Assembly: GCA_008921705.1 (NCBI GenBank)
Contig: VFFE01007646.1
Coordinates: 317,533-381,532 of the forward strand
DNA from: Burhinus oedicnemus
Taxonomy: Eukaryota; Chordata; Aves; Charadriiformes; Burhinidae
Direction: 5' to 3'
Length of the DNA: 64,000 nucleotides
In this document: positions 23,641-37,112 of the stretch, piece after piece
How the letters are laid out: every line of letters starts with the position of its first letter
Numbering within the stretch: the stretch's first letter is position 1
Translations under genes and position numbers: made by a program
Notes under the pieces: generated by a model
Database searches by the model: none
What the model saw: the letters and a program-made list of their open reading frames with translations, nothing else
What the model was told of the DNA's origin: nothing

Positions 23641-26600
23641 CTAAAAGGGACAGAATGGAAAGTTCAAGAAATTGAGTGATTCTGAAAATAAAGCACCATG
23701 TTTACTGCTGGAGAGCACCGGAGGCATTGAATCCATCGGAAGGCATGCTGATTATGACACATTCAAATTCAATAAAGCATTAACGTGCACGCTTAGTCCA
23801 GGAGGGCTATTTCTCTCTAGTCATTAACACTGTATCACCCCGTAAAATCCCCACATGGCAATGAGAAAACAGAACCTACAAACTACAGGGAACAGGGAAG
23901 AGCAGGACTGCGTTCACTGCAGAACAGGCAGAAGAAGAAAATCACCGCACAATACTTGTTAGTCCAAGGGGTGCATGATCCACACCGTGCAGCTGATATC
24001 TCTGATAGTCCTTTATTGTCACTACTGTCTGCTCACACCTGTGAAGAACATACACTCGCTACCCAGTCTGCAATAATGAAGTCTGAAGCGTTATCTCTCG
24101 TAAGCGTCCTCACTACAGCAGTAAAAAAAGGTACTTGTTACAGTCGTCTGACTTCTATTTTAAGCCCTACAATAGTTTTATTAGGAGGTTTAGTTCTCTT
24201 TTATCGTTTGCAATACTAGAATGGTCCAAGAAGGGCAGAATCATGACTACGCTCCTTTTGTAGTTGGTGACATACAAATACACACCTTGATGCAGGCTCT
24301 ATCCCAGTCACCCGACAGACACAGTCTTCTCCATGGGTATTTGCACCAGGAAAGCAAATTCGGAAAGTGAAAATAAACCTGTTCCTCCTCCCTCCATTTT
24401 CAAGTATGAAAAATAGGACAAATAAATTTTTTTTTTTTTTAAAAAATCTACATTTCTCCATGGACAAACTTGCAACAAATTTTGTGGGTGAAATTCATTT
24501 ACTTAAATGTCCAAAGCTTATGATGAAAAGTGAAGCACTGAAGCGCATCTAAATTAAGTACCTAAATAAAACTTAAAATTGGGCTATTGGCATTTAATTG
24601 CTTCTATCAGCAGCTTAGATGTCCAAATTGCCTACATTACATACTCAACCAGAAACAGATTTAATAAGGTTCGGTAAAATGTCCAACTATCTTCCTAAAC
24701 ATCCATTTTATGACTTAGCAGTTGCTAATTTGCTTGGATTGACAAGCACACTAATGCATGTAAAGCAAGATTAAGGCATTGTATCCTTCAACAAAGACGT
24801 CTCTTTGTATTTTTAACAAGGTCAGTCTGAATAAATGCGGAGTCATCATATCACTGCATGGATTTCCTTTGTGTTAAAATCGGAATGCTATAGGATCAAC
24901 GTACTGTCAGGTATTTTCACTTCATGCTTTGACGTTTCATGCCCTGCTCGTACCAATGCTTTGGTGCCTATAAAAGTGTACCCCCTCAGGGCAAACTGCG
25001 TTCTCGGGGAAGCTGTCGTACTTTTGTTGTTGACTTTAACGGGTGCAAGACCAACCCTCAGCCAACTTTGTTCTTTTCTCTACAGAGCACGCTGCACTGC
25101 GTGAATGCTCAGTAAATAACAGCATAAAATATTCACTTTGAAAAGAAAGCAAAAGCCCTTCTACAGAACAAACAAGTATAATGAAATGGGCTTTCCTGGA
25201 ACCTGAAAATCCTTGCCTGACCTTGAGCAAGGTAATCGCTTGGCTAAGCAAAAAATATTAACAAATCTATCCTACTGCAGCTGGGAAATCAGACAGAGCA
25301 GCCTAGTTCTTGTGATAATGAGCCAAGGGCAACTGTAGATAGCTAGCAACAATAATCTAAGACCCTCGGATCCAGCAAAGCTGGCATAGCTACAGGTCAG
25401 TGCATGCTTTAAGTTCTTTCCACATTCCCCCAGTCCTGGAGATGACAGGCATTTGCCAGTGGTGGGAGAACTTTACAGGGCAACGTTAAGTTTATTGATT
25501 TTGAGTGTAGCAGTCACTTTACATTCAGGAAAAGCTAGAAAGCTATTGAAATCCGCTAGGAAATCAGTAAGCTGAAACAATAAGGGGCCTCCAGTCTAAA
25601 CAAAACCACACGGAAGTGGATGGAGGAATTCACGATATAAACCAGAGGGGTTTTGATTGTGTTCTGATGAGAAAACAAAAGAGCTTTTTGGGTTGAAACC
25701 TGAAGAGCAGGCTTGGAACCGCAAGGACCAAGTGATTCCTCTTACTGTTTCCTCTTTTTTGTCCAAGGAATGAAACTCTATATTCTTAATAAGTGAATTG
25801 AAAAGCATCAAGTTACTAGTAGATTCTCCAAGACTGCAAATATTAAAGAATTCTACTAGACTTGAAAAGGCGATGGAGAAATTTAAATCTCTTGCTTTTG
25901 CTTTATACTGTTGAAGATCCCTGCAGAAGGCACCTGATGTGGTTAGGCATAGCCATTCAGGGCTGGTCTCTGCCCGTGGAAGGGTTATGGCAGTGACAGG
26001 TCTTGTTCAAGAAGTCAAGGTACTTTCTGGAAGGTACTAATTTCTACAAGCTGACTGTTGTCTACCTGGGAAACTTGACAAACATTGGTCTGGCAGTACT
26101 CATCAGAAAAAAGGCACACTTATTTCAGAATAACAGTATCCATAGGGAAGCTATTTTGGAGTAATTTATTCCACAGTAGCTATTCTGATTAATTTTTTCC
26201 TTGTCAACAACCCGTTACATGTGGGAACTGGGCTGACCTGATTCTCTTATTTATGTAAGAAATAAAAGTGAAAATTCAAAGAAATATTAGAATATGAAGA
26301 TTTGCTTAGAAAAAAATAGCTATAAAAATAACAATTAAATACTTCTCTTTCTCGAATAGAGCCCTCGTTCCTCTTTGCTTCAGTCAACAGCTTACATGCC
26401 TGGCAACAAACTGTGTGTTCATGCTGTACACAAAAAGAAACCAAGTAAAGGGAAAGCAGTTTTCCATCTTCCAGTCAGACTCAATTCTCATCTTTCCTTT
26501 GCAGTTTACTTGTCAGCAAAGTCACTACCTTATAAACTCTTCAGGTTCTGTTAATGGAGTTATTTTGGTTTGAATTACTTGCACCTGGTTTCATTTGCCT

Positions 26601-29600
26601 CTCCGGGCTACAAAAGGGTGGGTTTCCCATTAGTAGGGGTGTGAAGTCCCAGAAGCGTATCTGAATAACTTGTGGTGGAACAGTATTTGTCCTAACAACA
26701 CATGAATGTACGAAACGCTGAATACGCAGGAACAGCTTATGGCCTTGGGAGCAAGGGCTACAAAGTCGTCAGAGGAAGAAATTGCTAACCAAAATAGAAA
26801 TGTTAATCCAAAGTAGGAGCCTTCTAGGTTACAAACTATCCTTCATGGCTTCTGTCTCTCTCATGCTGTACTTATTTTTTTGCATTTTTTAAATCTTTTC
26901 ACTGGTTAGGTGACAATTTCTTTCCATCTCCCCTCTCAACCATGCAGAATGAAACAGAAGAAAGACACTAGGCTTGGAGAAGACGCTCCATGGGCAGTGA
27001 GGCAGGAGGTGCGGCAGCACCAGCTCCTCTACAGACGCTTAACACTACGTATTTGGCTCAGGCCTAACTCAGGCCACTGGGTGTACGTATTTAAGAATTA
27101 CTAACTAGAATTGTCTGAATAATGCAACTTCTAGCTTTTTTCCAAACAATCAACCCAAATTTACAGAAGAAATCAACTTGGATAAAACTGAAAAATACTT
27201 TTCCCACTTTGTGCTGAAGTAAAAGAATAAACCACCTATTTTGGGGCACATAGGGAACTCTTAAGCCAAAATAAAGTCTTTGTTCCACTTGAGGCTCATT
27301 TAAGACTTTGGTTTTAACTTAGACCATATAAAAGAAAAAAAACCCAAACCTAAAACCCCAAGAGGAACTACTGTAATTCAGTACAATACCCATTAAAATG
27401 AACCAGGTAAAACAAACTGGTACAGAATCACAATTACATATGGGGGCAGTTTATGATAATGGAAATCATATTAGTAAGTGCACATGAGGATAACATTTTC
27501 AACAAGCCCATCCTATTTGAAATGAGATTTTTAATCCAGGAGAATAACACAGAAAAACAAATAAATCTTGTTTATAAACTATAGCATCAAACTCATTCAC
27601 TTCAAAATGCTACAAATACATTAGCCAATTCTCAACCGATGGTCACATTTTTTAGTGAAGTATTCATATCAGGAACCAACTGTTAAAAAACTCACCGTGT
27701 TAAGAAAACAGCAGGGTTTCTAAGAAATCTCAGGAGACAAGTCAGGAGTATGAACAAACTACCACAAACAGCAAAAACTGTAATTCCTACAGCAGGGGAG
27801 TTGTATACTGAAGTTTTTACTGCCAATTACTACACAGTGCATCACGGCATAGGTGCAGGCTACAATGTATTCAGAGGTGTAAATGATTTTGGTTTGCTAT
27901 TAGCATTTTTTAATTTATTTTATATAAAAGGCAGTCAGGCACCTTCGAGGTGCACTACGGATTATATAATAAAGAGATTCAGATTTTGATGAATCTGAGA
28001 TTCTGATTTCACATCTTCCAGGTACCTTGTTTTGTATGCAAGAGCTAAAGATGGACTGGGATTTTTGTTTCAGTAAGTAAATTAGACAAAATATTTTTAA
28101 TATTACAGCTAAAATAAAATTCACAAAGATCAGCTTGAGGATAAAAAGCACTTCATAGCACTCTTAAATAATTTAAACAGCCTCAAAGAAAAGGCAGAGC
28201 ATGCCAAAACAAATTGCTTTGTTTTCAGTCACACCACTCCTCTTGGCATTGCCGTAGCTCACAGAGTTAGGACAAGATTTTCCCATTACCTTGCTGGGGA
28301 AGGGATCCTTTCAGGAAGCTTTCTATAAGGAATTATATTAATATTTACTGTGTCAGGAGTTTGTGTCAATGGAATCACACAATGTTTTCCATCAAACAAA
28401 ACAGATTTTCTTGCTCATACGTTTATATATATTTTTCTTACTTAATATGATGGAAAGAATGCCACAAGTGTCCCTCCTCAGCTATGTTTCTACTGCAGTC
28501 ATGGAAGGCTCAGTTTGTGCTAGGTCCAGCACATTCTCTAACGTACGCATTTTGCAGCAATCTCTCTTCTGCGTGGATGATCCCTTCAGTTGCCGGACAA
28601 ATTGGTGATGGAGCTATGGACCCACCTCTCCATTGGTTACTTTCCAGCAATATACCTCTTTACTTCCCATGTTTGTAAGCAAAATCATGTAATGTAATGT
28701 AAAAGAATGTAATGCTGTACAGTGACTGTATTTCATACGATTTGTACTTGAGCTTTCCATATGCTTCACGATATCTATATTAAATCATCAATAAAATAAC
28801 AGTCGGAAAAGAAAAAGGCATTTTGTCAGCTCTAAGCTAACAGCAAGAACATGGAACGAGTCACATATTTTGGGCCTGATACGAACAGCTCTATGCCGTC
28901 TACTTTTCAAATCCTGGCTTTTCTAGTCTTCTCCTCTACCCTTGAATTACTTGCAATTCATGACTGCAAATATGGGAATATCACAATAACTCATGTTGCT
29001 GAAAACGGATCCATGTTCACAACCAGTACAAACTGTCTAGGTAGCGGAACACCCGAGGACATTAAAGAGGCACTGGCTGGGGTCACTCGTAAGGGAAGGG
29101 AAGGAAAGAACAAAGTGGTTCCAATTTCGGCAGCGGTGGCTTCCCCAGCTCACCAGCGCAGCATGCAATAAATCTCACAGTGGCTCCTCTTCTATTAAAC
29201 CACTGAGACGCTTTATTAACCGGCTATGAAAATGACAAATTCAATCAGACTCTACCTCCCATGTCACTGGGTTAGTTATTTTAATAAACCATCCACTACC
29301 ATTAGGTTCTGGCAAGCAAAACGTAAATAGTAAGCAGGAATACTTAAAATTGTTATTTTTCTGCTTTAAAGTTCATTAAAAGATCAGAGTTCTCACCCCT
29401 TCAAGCTTTTGTCACACATGGAGAAGGCACAACTAATGTTAACTACAATAATTTTGAAGTTTTATGGTGAATGCCAAACCCAGAATACAAGAAGCGGTGT
29501 ATGTGCTTACATGGTGCGTGCACATACGTGTATGCAGGCACACTCACAAACACACATACTAATAAATGTACTTGCTCAGTCACATGAAAACCAAGCCCAT

Positions 29601-32417
29601 CTCTACGCAACATATTATACTCGGCATCAGTAATAGAGAGGTGTGCGTGCCTGTGCTCTCCCGCTCCCTCTGCGCTGATCCCAGCGAGCAAAGCCGGTGA
29701 TGGAGCTGTGAGAACTATGTCCAGAACATTTTCACAGAAAGTAAAAAATGGGCTTTAAGTTTCTCCTTGCACTAAGCAGATCTTGTTCTCTGACCTCCTG
29801 ATGCAGGACAACCTAAAAAACTCAACGCCACGACTCTTAGCACTTGAAGGATTTGAGCTTTTCAGTACACCGGCATGATCAGTTCTTCAATGCTATTGTT
29901 GTTTGCGGAACAAAAATCCACAGGAGTCTTCAACTTACATTTGCTTGCCTTCTTTTACAGATTTCAAATAAGCATTAAACAATGCCTGCGCCGACTTGTT
30001 TCACCACAGGCTCAGTTACGTCCAATTAGGGCTGCCAGGAATCTGAGCAAACTGAATCAAAGAGTAACTTCAGAAGAGACTAAGCGGCACTAACCGTCAT
30101 GAGACTCTAATGCTTATTTGTATGCATTAATCCAAACCGCTTCTCAAATTTTAGCCGTAATACATAACACGCAGCAGACAGCGAGGCTGTTAACTGGGAA
30201 CACTGGCGTTCGTATAAAGACATTGGAAACCCAGCAGCGCGCCTGCGGAGAGGCTGCAGTGTTTTATCCAGTGAGTACCAGTGGTGTTTGGCCTTCCACA
30301 CACAGCAGAACGCAAATATATCAGGGTATGATTTTCGGAAACTGTAAGTATCCCTGGGGAGCCCTCGCTGCACAGCAACAATGAAAACCATTCCCATCAG
30401 TATTATTTATATTGTGTAATAATAGCATATTACTTATATATGGACTCAATATCTCTGTGATGGATAGGTTATTAAAATGCCAATGGATGGGTCAGAAATA
30501 CATCAATATTTTAGCAGCACTGCTTATCAACCCAAGGCTATGCTGAGTCATATATTTTCTTGTGCTTGGAAAAGCTTGGAGAAAGCTGTAATAACCGTCT
30601 GAAGTGACTGAAGGGATATTTGGAAGAGAATTCAAAGCTTGTAGTAAATAGGATTTTCCTTAAAAACAAACCATCAAGATTGAATCATGAAAGGAAAAGA
30701 AAACGATGAAAAGAGATCCAGGCAAATTTAAAAGAGGAACCCGTATCAAAGAAATGCATGGGAGTGACAGGCTGCAACTTTCAGCTTAAGACAGACCTGC
30801 ACGTCCAACACAGCAATTTAAATATATGTCAGAATAGCCGGTAAATTGTGGCTTGGCAGGGCAGGGGGGTGACCTGCGGGCTGGTGCTGCGCGCCCTGCA
30901 CACCCCAGCACCGTGGCAGCGTGCTTTGCCTCCTGGTGCCTGGGACCCAGGCACTCGCCTGCGCAGAGCTCAGCAGAGCTTTCAAGCAGTCTCCTGGAGC
31001 TACCGAAGCTTCCACGTGAGTCTAAAGTAATGGCAGGACAAGAGAAAATGACCTGCTCAGATGAGCTGAATGGTCATCTTATAGACTGAAAATGAACTCA
31101 CGCCAGTCATGGCAATGAAAGGAGGAGACTCAGAACTGGGGAATAACGTGATGCTGAGGGACGCCACGGCAAGGGACATCTGCTTGACTTCTTGGCATTA
31201 TTTAATGGACATCACACTGCTAACAGACTGCAGAGGCACTCCACAAGAGCAAGTGCAAACCGTGCCGCCGTGCATCTGTTATAATGCTAAGACCTTTTCA
31301 ATGATATTTGTAGTGATATTTGAACAGGTAAACATGCCCTTAAGTCTGCAAGTAGGAAAAAGCTAACAGAGAGTTATGAGATGGAATGGGAAAGGCAGTT
31401 ATGGTACAGCCAGGGTACAAGGACAGCGTACGCTAATGGGGCTCTAACAGAAATAGTATTCTCCCTGCTTAGGAAAATATTTCCGCGTGTGTTTAACCTT
31501 ACCACCGCGGATAACTGCACTGACGGGGAACTTGGTGCTTCAGCATTAGCAGAACCGGGATGCCTGGGAAAATGCTTGAGGCTTACCTTTATACTAATAT
31601 ACCAGTCCTTAAAAAACAAATTCAAGACTTCCTCCCTCCCAAAGCTTTTGTGCTGTTACTACAGACCAAACAATAACGCTAACACTACCTCAACCCAAAT
31701 AAATAATGTTATTTGATCCCTACAGTTGGAACTAATAAAATACTTCATTTTCTGACACTTTTTTCTACCGTGTATTTCAATGTATTTTTATATAGTTAAA
31801 AATCTCAGGTTTTCAGTCTCTGAAAGTACTGTACAATAAATAACTGAAAACTACACGAAATTATCATTCTGCCTAACTCCTGAAATTAGAGTTTGTTTGA
31901 AATAATAATTGTTCAATTTTGCTACAGCTTTATTGTGTGGTTGTGACTTCCTCCCAATGAACTTGAAGCAGGAAACACCTCCTAAGGACCGAGATATGTA
32001 TGTTAGATTTAAACACAATTGGAGTGAATAAGACCTTTGCTAGGCGAGAATACCACGATTTGGAATACACAAGAGCACTAAATTAGATCTCGAGCACGAT
32101 CTCCTGGGCTGCGTGTCACTGACTGAGTGGGATCACATCCTAACGGCTTCGGAAGCTGAGTTTCTGTAACTCGACTGAGTGCATGCTCTTAACTCACCAC
32201 CACTGCAGGCAAAAACGGTAATAGCTTCCATCCTTATGAACCTAATCCAGTTACGTAGCTCGATGGATAGTAACTTGTTATGCCAACATAATATTCTCAT
32301 AGTCTAAGGCACAACCTCCCAGCAAACAGAACTTAACAGGTAACGTCATGTCTCCTTCCTGATTTCTGTTTTTACTGTTGCGTACGTATACAAACCCTGC
32401 AACACTAGGAATCTGCT

Positions 32418-32510
32418 CCCGATTTCATATTAAGGTAACACTGGTATAACTCCAGTGACTTTAGGGGAATTTTTCTAATTTATGCTTATGTCAAATCAGG
32501 TCCTATGAAC
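32418..32510. repeat. Fragment of a short palindromic transposon-like repeat
   Basis: The sequence ACACTGGTATAACTCCAGTG followed by ACTTTAGGGG and, after a gap, ATGTCAAATCAGGTCC matches my memory of a widespread sauropsid element that reads like ACTGGTGTAACTCCATTGACTTCAGTGG and ends in GATCAGGCCC. Such elements are self-complementary and non-coding. The copy is worn and the name was not checked. Confidence 0.35.
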
Positions 32511-33224
32511 TTCATATATAAAGAGAAGTGGTTTTAATATGTAGATATAATTTTCTTTTCTTATATCAAATTGATTGTGAAGGCAACTTAATTACATTTA
32601 GCCCATCTGTAGTAGTCAGATTAATTAAATATTTCTCTCTGCACTTATCTCTAATTGTAATGTCAACAGAGCTGTCCTAGTCCATGTTATGTTGCCATTA
32701 AAAAGGAAAAAGAAAATTACTTTTAAAACCTGCAGTGAAATGATGTTAAGTGTGTGCCTTAAACTGACAAATTCAAGGAGATTTAGAGTTAAAACTGCCA
32801 ACTCTTTCAATAACTCACCGTTATTGCAGAATATAAAGCACCCAAAATCACAATACGGAGCAGTTTATACAGAGCCAGTTCATAGAGTGTATCAGAAAAT
32901 GCTTTACATACATTACAGGCTAAACAGGGTTTTTTGTGGACAGATTTAGGAGTGCAGGCGGGTGAGTCAGTGGCTCGGACAGCAGGGGAGAGCACCAGAC
33001 AGATGGGAAAGCACGCGGGGGGCAGCGATGCCAGCTGTGGGGCCTCGTGTGAAAGGGATGCACACCAGCGTAGAGAGCAGAGAGAGTGGGCAGAGAGACG
33101 GTTGTTAGAGGTCTTGGAAATAAGGTGGAAAACGAAGGATAAGAGAGGAGTAAGGCGATTTTGAATGGGGTTCAGAAATGAGGAAGCCTCTGCCAAAAGA
33201 CCGCATGGTCTTAGAGCCCACAGG

Positions 33225-33800
33225 ATACAAAATCAGAAGGTCTCAAAATATATCTGTAAATGAGGAATCATCACTTAGTCAGAATGTTTCTATTGAGGTC
33301 CCACAGTGACCTCAGTTTTTGGCCCTAAATCAAGCTTAATTCATCAATGACCTAGAAGAAAATAGACAATCGTTATACTAAGGTTTGACACTATGGTGGG
33401 GTATGAGAACTCACCCAAGACACTGAGATGGTCTGCAAGTGTGACACAGTAAGATAATATATATTTTAATACATCTCAGCATACAATCTAATGAAAAAAA
33501 ATGTAACTGTGCTTGGGGCAAGATGTATTTACAGTCTGAATGAGAAAGCCGCACAGCTCCGAGTACAGGGCAAGCACACTGTAAAGGATGGTAGTAAGTA
33601 AAGGAGAAGAAAGCCATAGTCCTTCTTGACTATCCAGTAAATGAGTATTCCTAAAATAGATAGGAAAAATAATTAACTCTGGGAACAGTCAGTGAGGAAT
33701 GTTGTGGCTTTTCTCCCACTGGTAAGTTTGAAATAGAGTCTGGATGTTTTTCCTGAAAAAAAAACCGCACTAGCTCGTGTACTAGAATGAACCACTGGAA
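33225..33800 (+). mobile_element. Decayed CR1-like LINE fragment, plus orientation
   Basis: The piece GGTCCCACAGTGACCTCAG followed by TTTTTGGCCCTA and ATCAATGACCTAGAAGAAAA resembles the RT-coding part of old CR1 elements (GGTCCCACAGGGA...TTGGCCC...ATCAATGACCTGGAAGA). At about 33743 GTCTGGATGTTTTTCCTGAAA resembles the CR1 3' block GATTGGATGTTTTTCTAAAA. The reading frame is destroyed. The limits are approximate and parts between may be unrelated. Confidence 0.5.
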
Positions 33801-34305
33801 AGGAGGCAGAGACTGACTGATGAAAGAACTATGTTTCTTCCCAGCAAACCTAAAACTTACACAGCCTTAGAATGAATCAAGACTACAGAGGTCTGAGGTA
33901 GGGAGCACCTAGTGCCAAACGCTCTGGGTCAACTGGTGGAAAAGAGCGAATGATTATTTTAGTACAGGGCTCCACTCATGGTACTTTCAAAAATTACTTC
34001 TGCGTACTTTCTACACCAGCTTACTCAACAATCGTCCAAGTGTAGATCCAGATAATTGCAAGAACTGCGCTGTGTCTCAGTGGAAACATTAAGAAAGAGA
34101 TTAATGTTAAAAAAGCATCTCTAAATGTATGCTTTATGCTTGCAATTGTATTCATTTAATATTAACACAAGACTAAACTCCGGATGCATTTTGACAGGCA
34201 CAGAGGTTTTTTCATTTGGGTATCCATTGGCTGTCTTTTCTGAAATACAAGACAGAGTTACGAGGTAGAGTGGAAAGGAGATAGAAGAAATTAGTTGTTA
34301 CACAA

Positions 34306-34360
34306 TTTTTTTGTTTTGTTTTTGTTTTTTTTTTCTTTGGTGTTTTTTTTGTTTATTTTA
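34306..34360. repeat. T/G-rich low-complexity tract
   Basis: Runs of T broken by single G or C over about 55 bp. In the TENM1 pre-mRNA it is A-rich with scattered C. It lies about 250 nt downstream of the EGF 8 donor. No function is evident. Confidence 0.85.
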
Positions 34361-34607
34361 AAGGAAAAAATCAAGTACTGGGAGGATAGGTACAGCACAT
34401 ACATAATTTCTGCCTTGAATAACTTCTAGCACAAGGGTCTGTTCCCTCACTGCACTGCTTCAGCTGAAGTCAGGGGAACAACTGTCTTGAGCAAACAGAC
34501 AAACATTGACATTCTGTGATAAAAATGAAAACATACACCAAAACTATAGATTCAAATGACAATCCAGGATGTGACAAGTAAATAGAGACATGAATTATGT
34601 ATCATAC

Positions 34608-34754
34608 CTCCATCATTGTCCAGGTTATCTCCACACACCATTTCCATGACAACGTTACATCCTGAGCCACTCCAGCCCACTTGACAAACACAGTGCCATC
34701 CATTCTGATCCAGAGTGCACCTCCCATTTCCATAACAGAGGCCTGGGCAGCCAT
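34608..34754 (-). CDS. TENM1: TENM1 exon: EGF-like repeat 8 and start of the Cys-rich linker
   Basis: This 147-nt exon (49 codons) is phase 1 to phase 1, with acceptor TTTTCTAG and donor GAG|GTATGA. It encodes [20 protein letters not shown], then [13 protein letters not shown], and then the acidic [16 protein letters not shown]. The first part is EGF 8, the last repeat of the stalk. The acidic Asn/Asp segment begins the linker to the transthyretin-like domain and resembles a calcium-binding DNDGDG loop that is completed by the next exon. The first AT completes Asp after G from either the microexon or the EGF 7 exon. A T/G-rich low-complexity tract lies about 250 nt downstream of the donor (34306-34360). 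Confidence 0.95.
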
Positions 34755-37112
34755 CTAGAAAAGAAAATGTAAAAAAGAAGCCTTCATGGAGGAGTTTTCT
34801 TCTCTTCCTTTACAGTTGCAATTATTCTTTAACATTCTTTCGTATACTATTATACTTGCTGCCTTCAAATGATCCCAGCTCCCTTGCAAGCCGTTTATAT
34901 TTTTGGCCAAATACGGAAATATCCCCATCCTGGTCCCTCCCTTTGCTTGCCCAAAAGTCATTTCTCAGTGAGGAATGAGGATTTTTTAGTGTGTAACATT
35001 TTGTGCGCAGGAAAAAAGTGAGTAAACTTATAAGAAGATACAAGAAGAACACTCCGTCGTGTCCAACTCTTTCTCTACTTATCGAAAAACACATTGTAGA
35101 TCACAAAGGAACATCTGTACGTAATCAACGTTTGTATCAAAGATATACACGGAAAATATTGTTTAAATGACAAACTGGCATTTGCAGACGTAATCCTACA
35201 CATTGCAGGAGTGAAGGTGACCTCTTTATTCTGTTCATAAATATGCAGCTGACTGAGAAAAGGCCAATTTGATTTATGTTACAATACAACTCTTTCCATG
35301 AAGGCAAATGAGGGAGCATTTCCTTCCAATGGCCAGCTCCACTTCCTTCAAATTATAGCCCATTCAAACATGACAAACACTTGCCCTTTGGTGGCTCTGG
35401 TTCTAGATCAAAACTGGAACAATGAGTGTAGCATCCTCTGGATTATAGACACTTGTAAACTCTGAATCAATAGTAATTTGGACATTCTCAGCTAGATCTC
35501 TTGCCTATAAGAGGGAGAGAGGAATTGTCTCTTGGATGCGTACACTCATGCCCATCTGCTTGCATAGTTTCGTGCCAGCTCAGACATTTGTCAAATCCGC
35601 ACCATGTCACACATGAAGCCAAAGGACAATGGATAAAGCTCAGCGCTAAGCTTAACAGTGCAAGTGGCATCCCTTCTAAGAAAGCTCCTTTCTTTTTGCC
35701 AGGGTGGACATACAGGAACTGAAAGCGCCTCCTGTACTTGATCGTGAACATTAACACTCATCTGTTATCAGAGAGAATTTGTTTTGAGGAAGAAAGAAGA
35801 AGCCTCGGTCTCCATATGTATTTGGCAGTCTCAAGATGCTCCAAAAGGACTTTGGAGGAGCCGACCAGAGTCAGAGAATCTGTACGACTGGTCTGTCAGG
35901 CTGTGACTTACAGCCCAGCATGCAGCACGTTTCCTGGGAACTCTACACCAAACACTTCATCTCTCTCCTCCTCACCCTCGGCACAGTTTGTCAACCACAT
36001 CTGCAAATAGGGAGATTGGAGCGTTTGACGCTCTTGCTCGGAAGGGCTGGAGATGGGTGGGACCGTTTTCTCACATTGCAATTCTGGAAGCTGCTGCTCT
36101 AAAATAGCACGTGGTTGGCAACCACCAGTTACACTGTAAAAGCCAATTATTTGGCTCTTTTGGGCAAACTGGGGGAAAAGGCAGGCCGTGAGAGCTGTTC
36201 TGGGTAACGGGGATGTTTTTCCACTTCGAGTCACTGCCCTGCTGAGTTAATTCATTTATTGTATATGATTATATTTCGCTGCTGTGTGTGGTTATCCTCC
36301 AAGACTATAAATGTAATCAAATGAATGCCTACATGATTTTATTATTATCTAATCCCGACGAAATGAAATAACAGATACAAAATAAACACCCAGGTCTTTC
36401 TGGAATATTGGTTAGTTGGATATTTCAGCTAGCAGCCTTTTTTGCAAGGGGCACTGTGCATCGCTGCTCTGCACAGCACGGCGAGGGCCGGGGGACTGCT
36501 GCCGAACGCGGGGAAGGTGCTCGCGCTGACAGGAACGAGCAGGACCCGCGGCAAGGCTCGGAAACCAAATGAACCGCACCAGACACAAAACAACATAAAA
36601 TTTAACTCTTGTATCAAACGATTTGAAGAGAACTGTATGGCATCTAGCATAGACAGCTTTTAAAGAAGTGTACTTCTCTGCGGAAAGAGACTTACTTCAA
36701 GCACAAATGACAAGAAAGAAAAAGAAAACTTTTGTTCTCATGGAAGACAGGATCAACAGACAGGTTTTTTAAGCACGCCCTCAGCTCTGTCATTACTTTG
36801 GAATGGTAAGCGTGAGCAAAATGATTTGCCTAACATAGCACATCAGATGGCCACATAAAACATGCTTACATTGCTACAACTTTGCGAATGAGTTGAGCAC
36901 GTTATTTGTTAAAAACTGCATTTTCTTCTGTAAATCTGTCTCTGCGTGTGCATGTTTATATATCTATAACTCCATAAAAAAAAAATGTTTTATCTATTCT
37001 GGCAACTTAGCAGTACAGAAGCTCAGACAAAACAGGTAACACAAAACACTCAATTCCCAATACTTTCGTGTCTTTCCATTACTCTTTCGCAATGCTGATA
37101 TGGAAAACTTAC
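34755..37112 (-). other. TENM1: TENM1 intron (2.4 kb) downstream of the microexon
   Basis: Non-coding sequence between the microexon and the EGF 8 exon. It includes the CpG-dense patch at 36461-36576. Short open frames around 35488-36234 on both strands match nothing I know. This intron would hold downstream control elements for microexon splicing, but none can be named with certainty. Confidence 0.85.
36461..36576. other. CpG-dense patch about 550 nt downstream of the microexon
   Basis: About 14 CpG in about 115 bp, with a GC-box-like GGGCCGGGGG and clusters such as CCGAACGCGGGG and ACCCGCGGC, in an AT-rich intron. The density is high enough to suggest an unmethylated element such as an enhancer or minor promoter, or a recent G+C-rich insertion. 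There is no coding evidence. Confidence 0.35.

Larger units (their letters stand above)
23641..34607 (-). other. TENM1: TENM1 intron (11.0 kb)
   Basis: Non-coding. It contains a decayed plus-strand CR1-like stretch (33225-33800), a palindromic repeat fragment (32418-32510), an alternating purine-pyrimidine tract near 29497-29560 and a T/G-rich tract (34306-34360). A G+C-rich patch at about 30860-31010 has open frames on both strands, with no family match. No exon was found. Confidence 0.85.

Noticed and set aside
28851..29171. A 106-codon plus-strand frame with a hydrophobic N-terminal part
   Set aside because: No family match, no promoter or splice evidence, and composition typical of random intron frames. 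Such lengths are expected by chance in 64 kb.
29499..29527. An 8-bp inverted repeat (GTATGTGC / GCACATAC) in an alternating purine-pyrimidine tract
   Set aside because: Short arms within simple sequence are expected by chance. It is not comparable with the 14-bp repeat at 43123.
32807..33196. A 129-codon minus-strand frame in the 11-kb intron
   Set aside because: No recognisable domain and no splice borders that would join it to TENM1 in phase. Its left part overlaps unrelated plus-strand frames.
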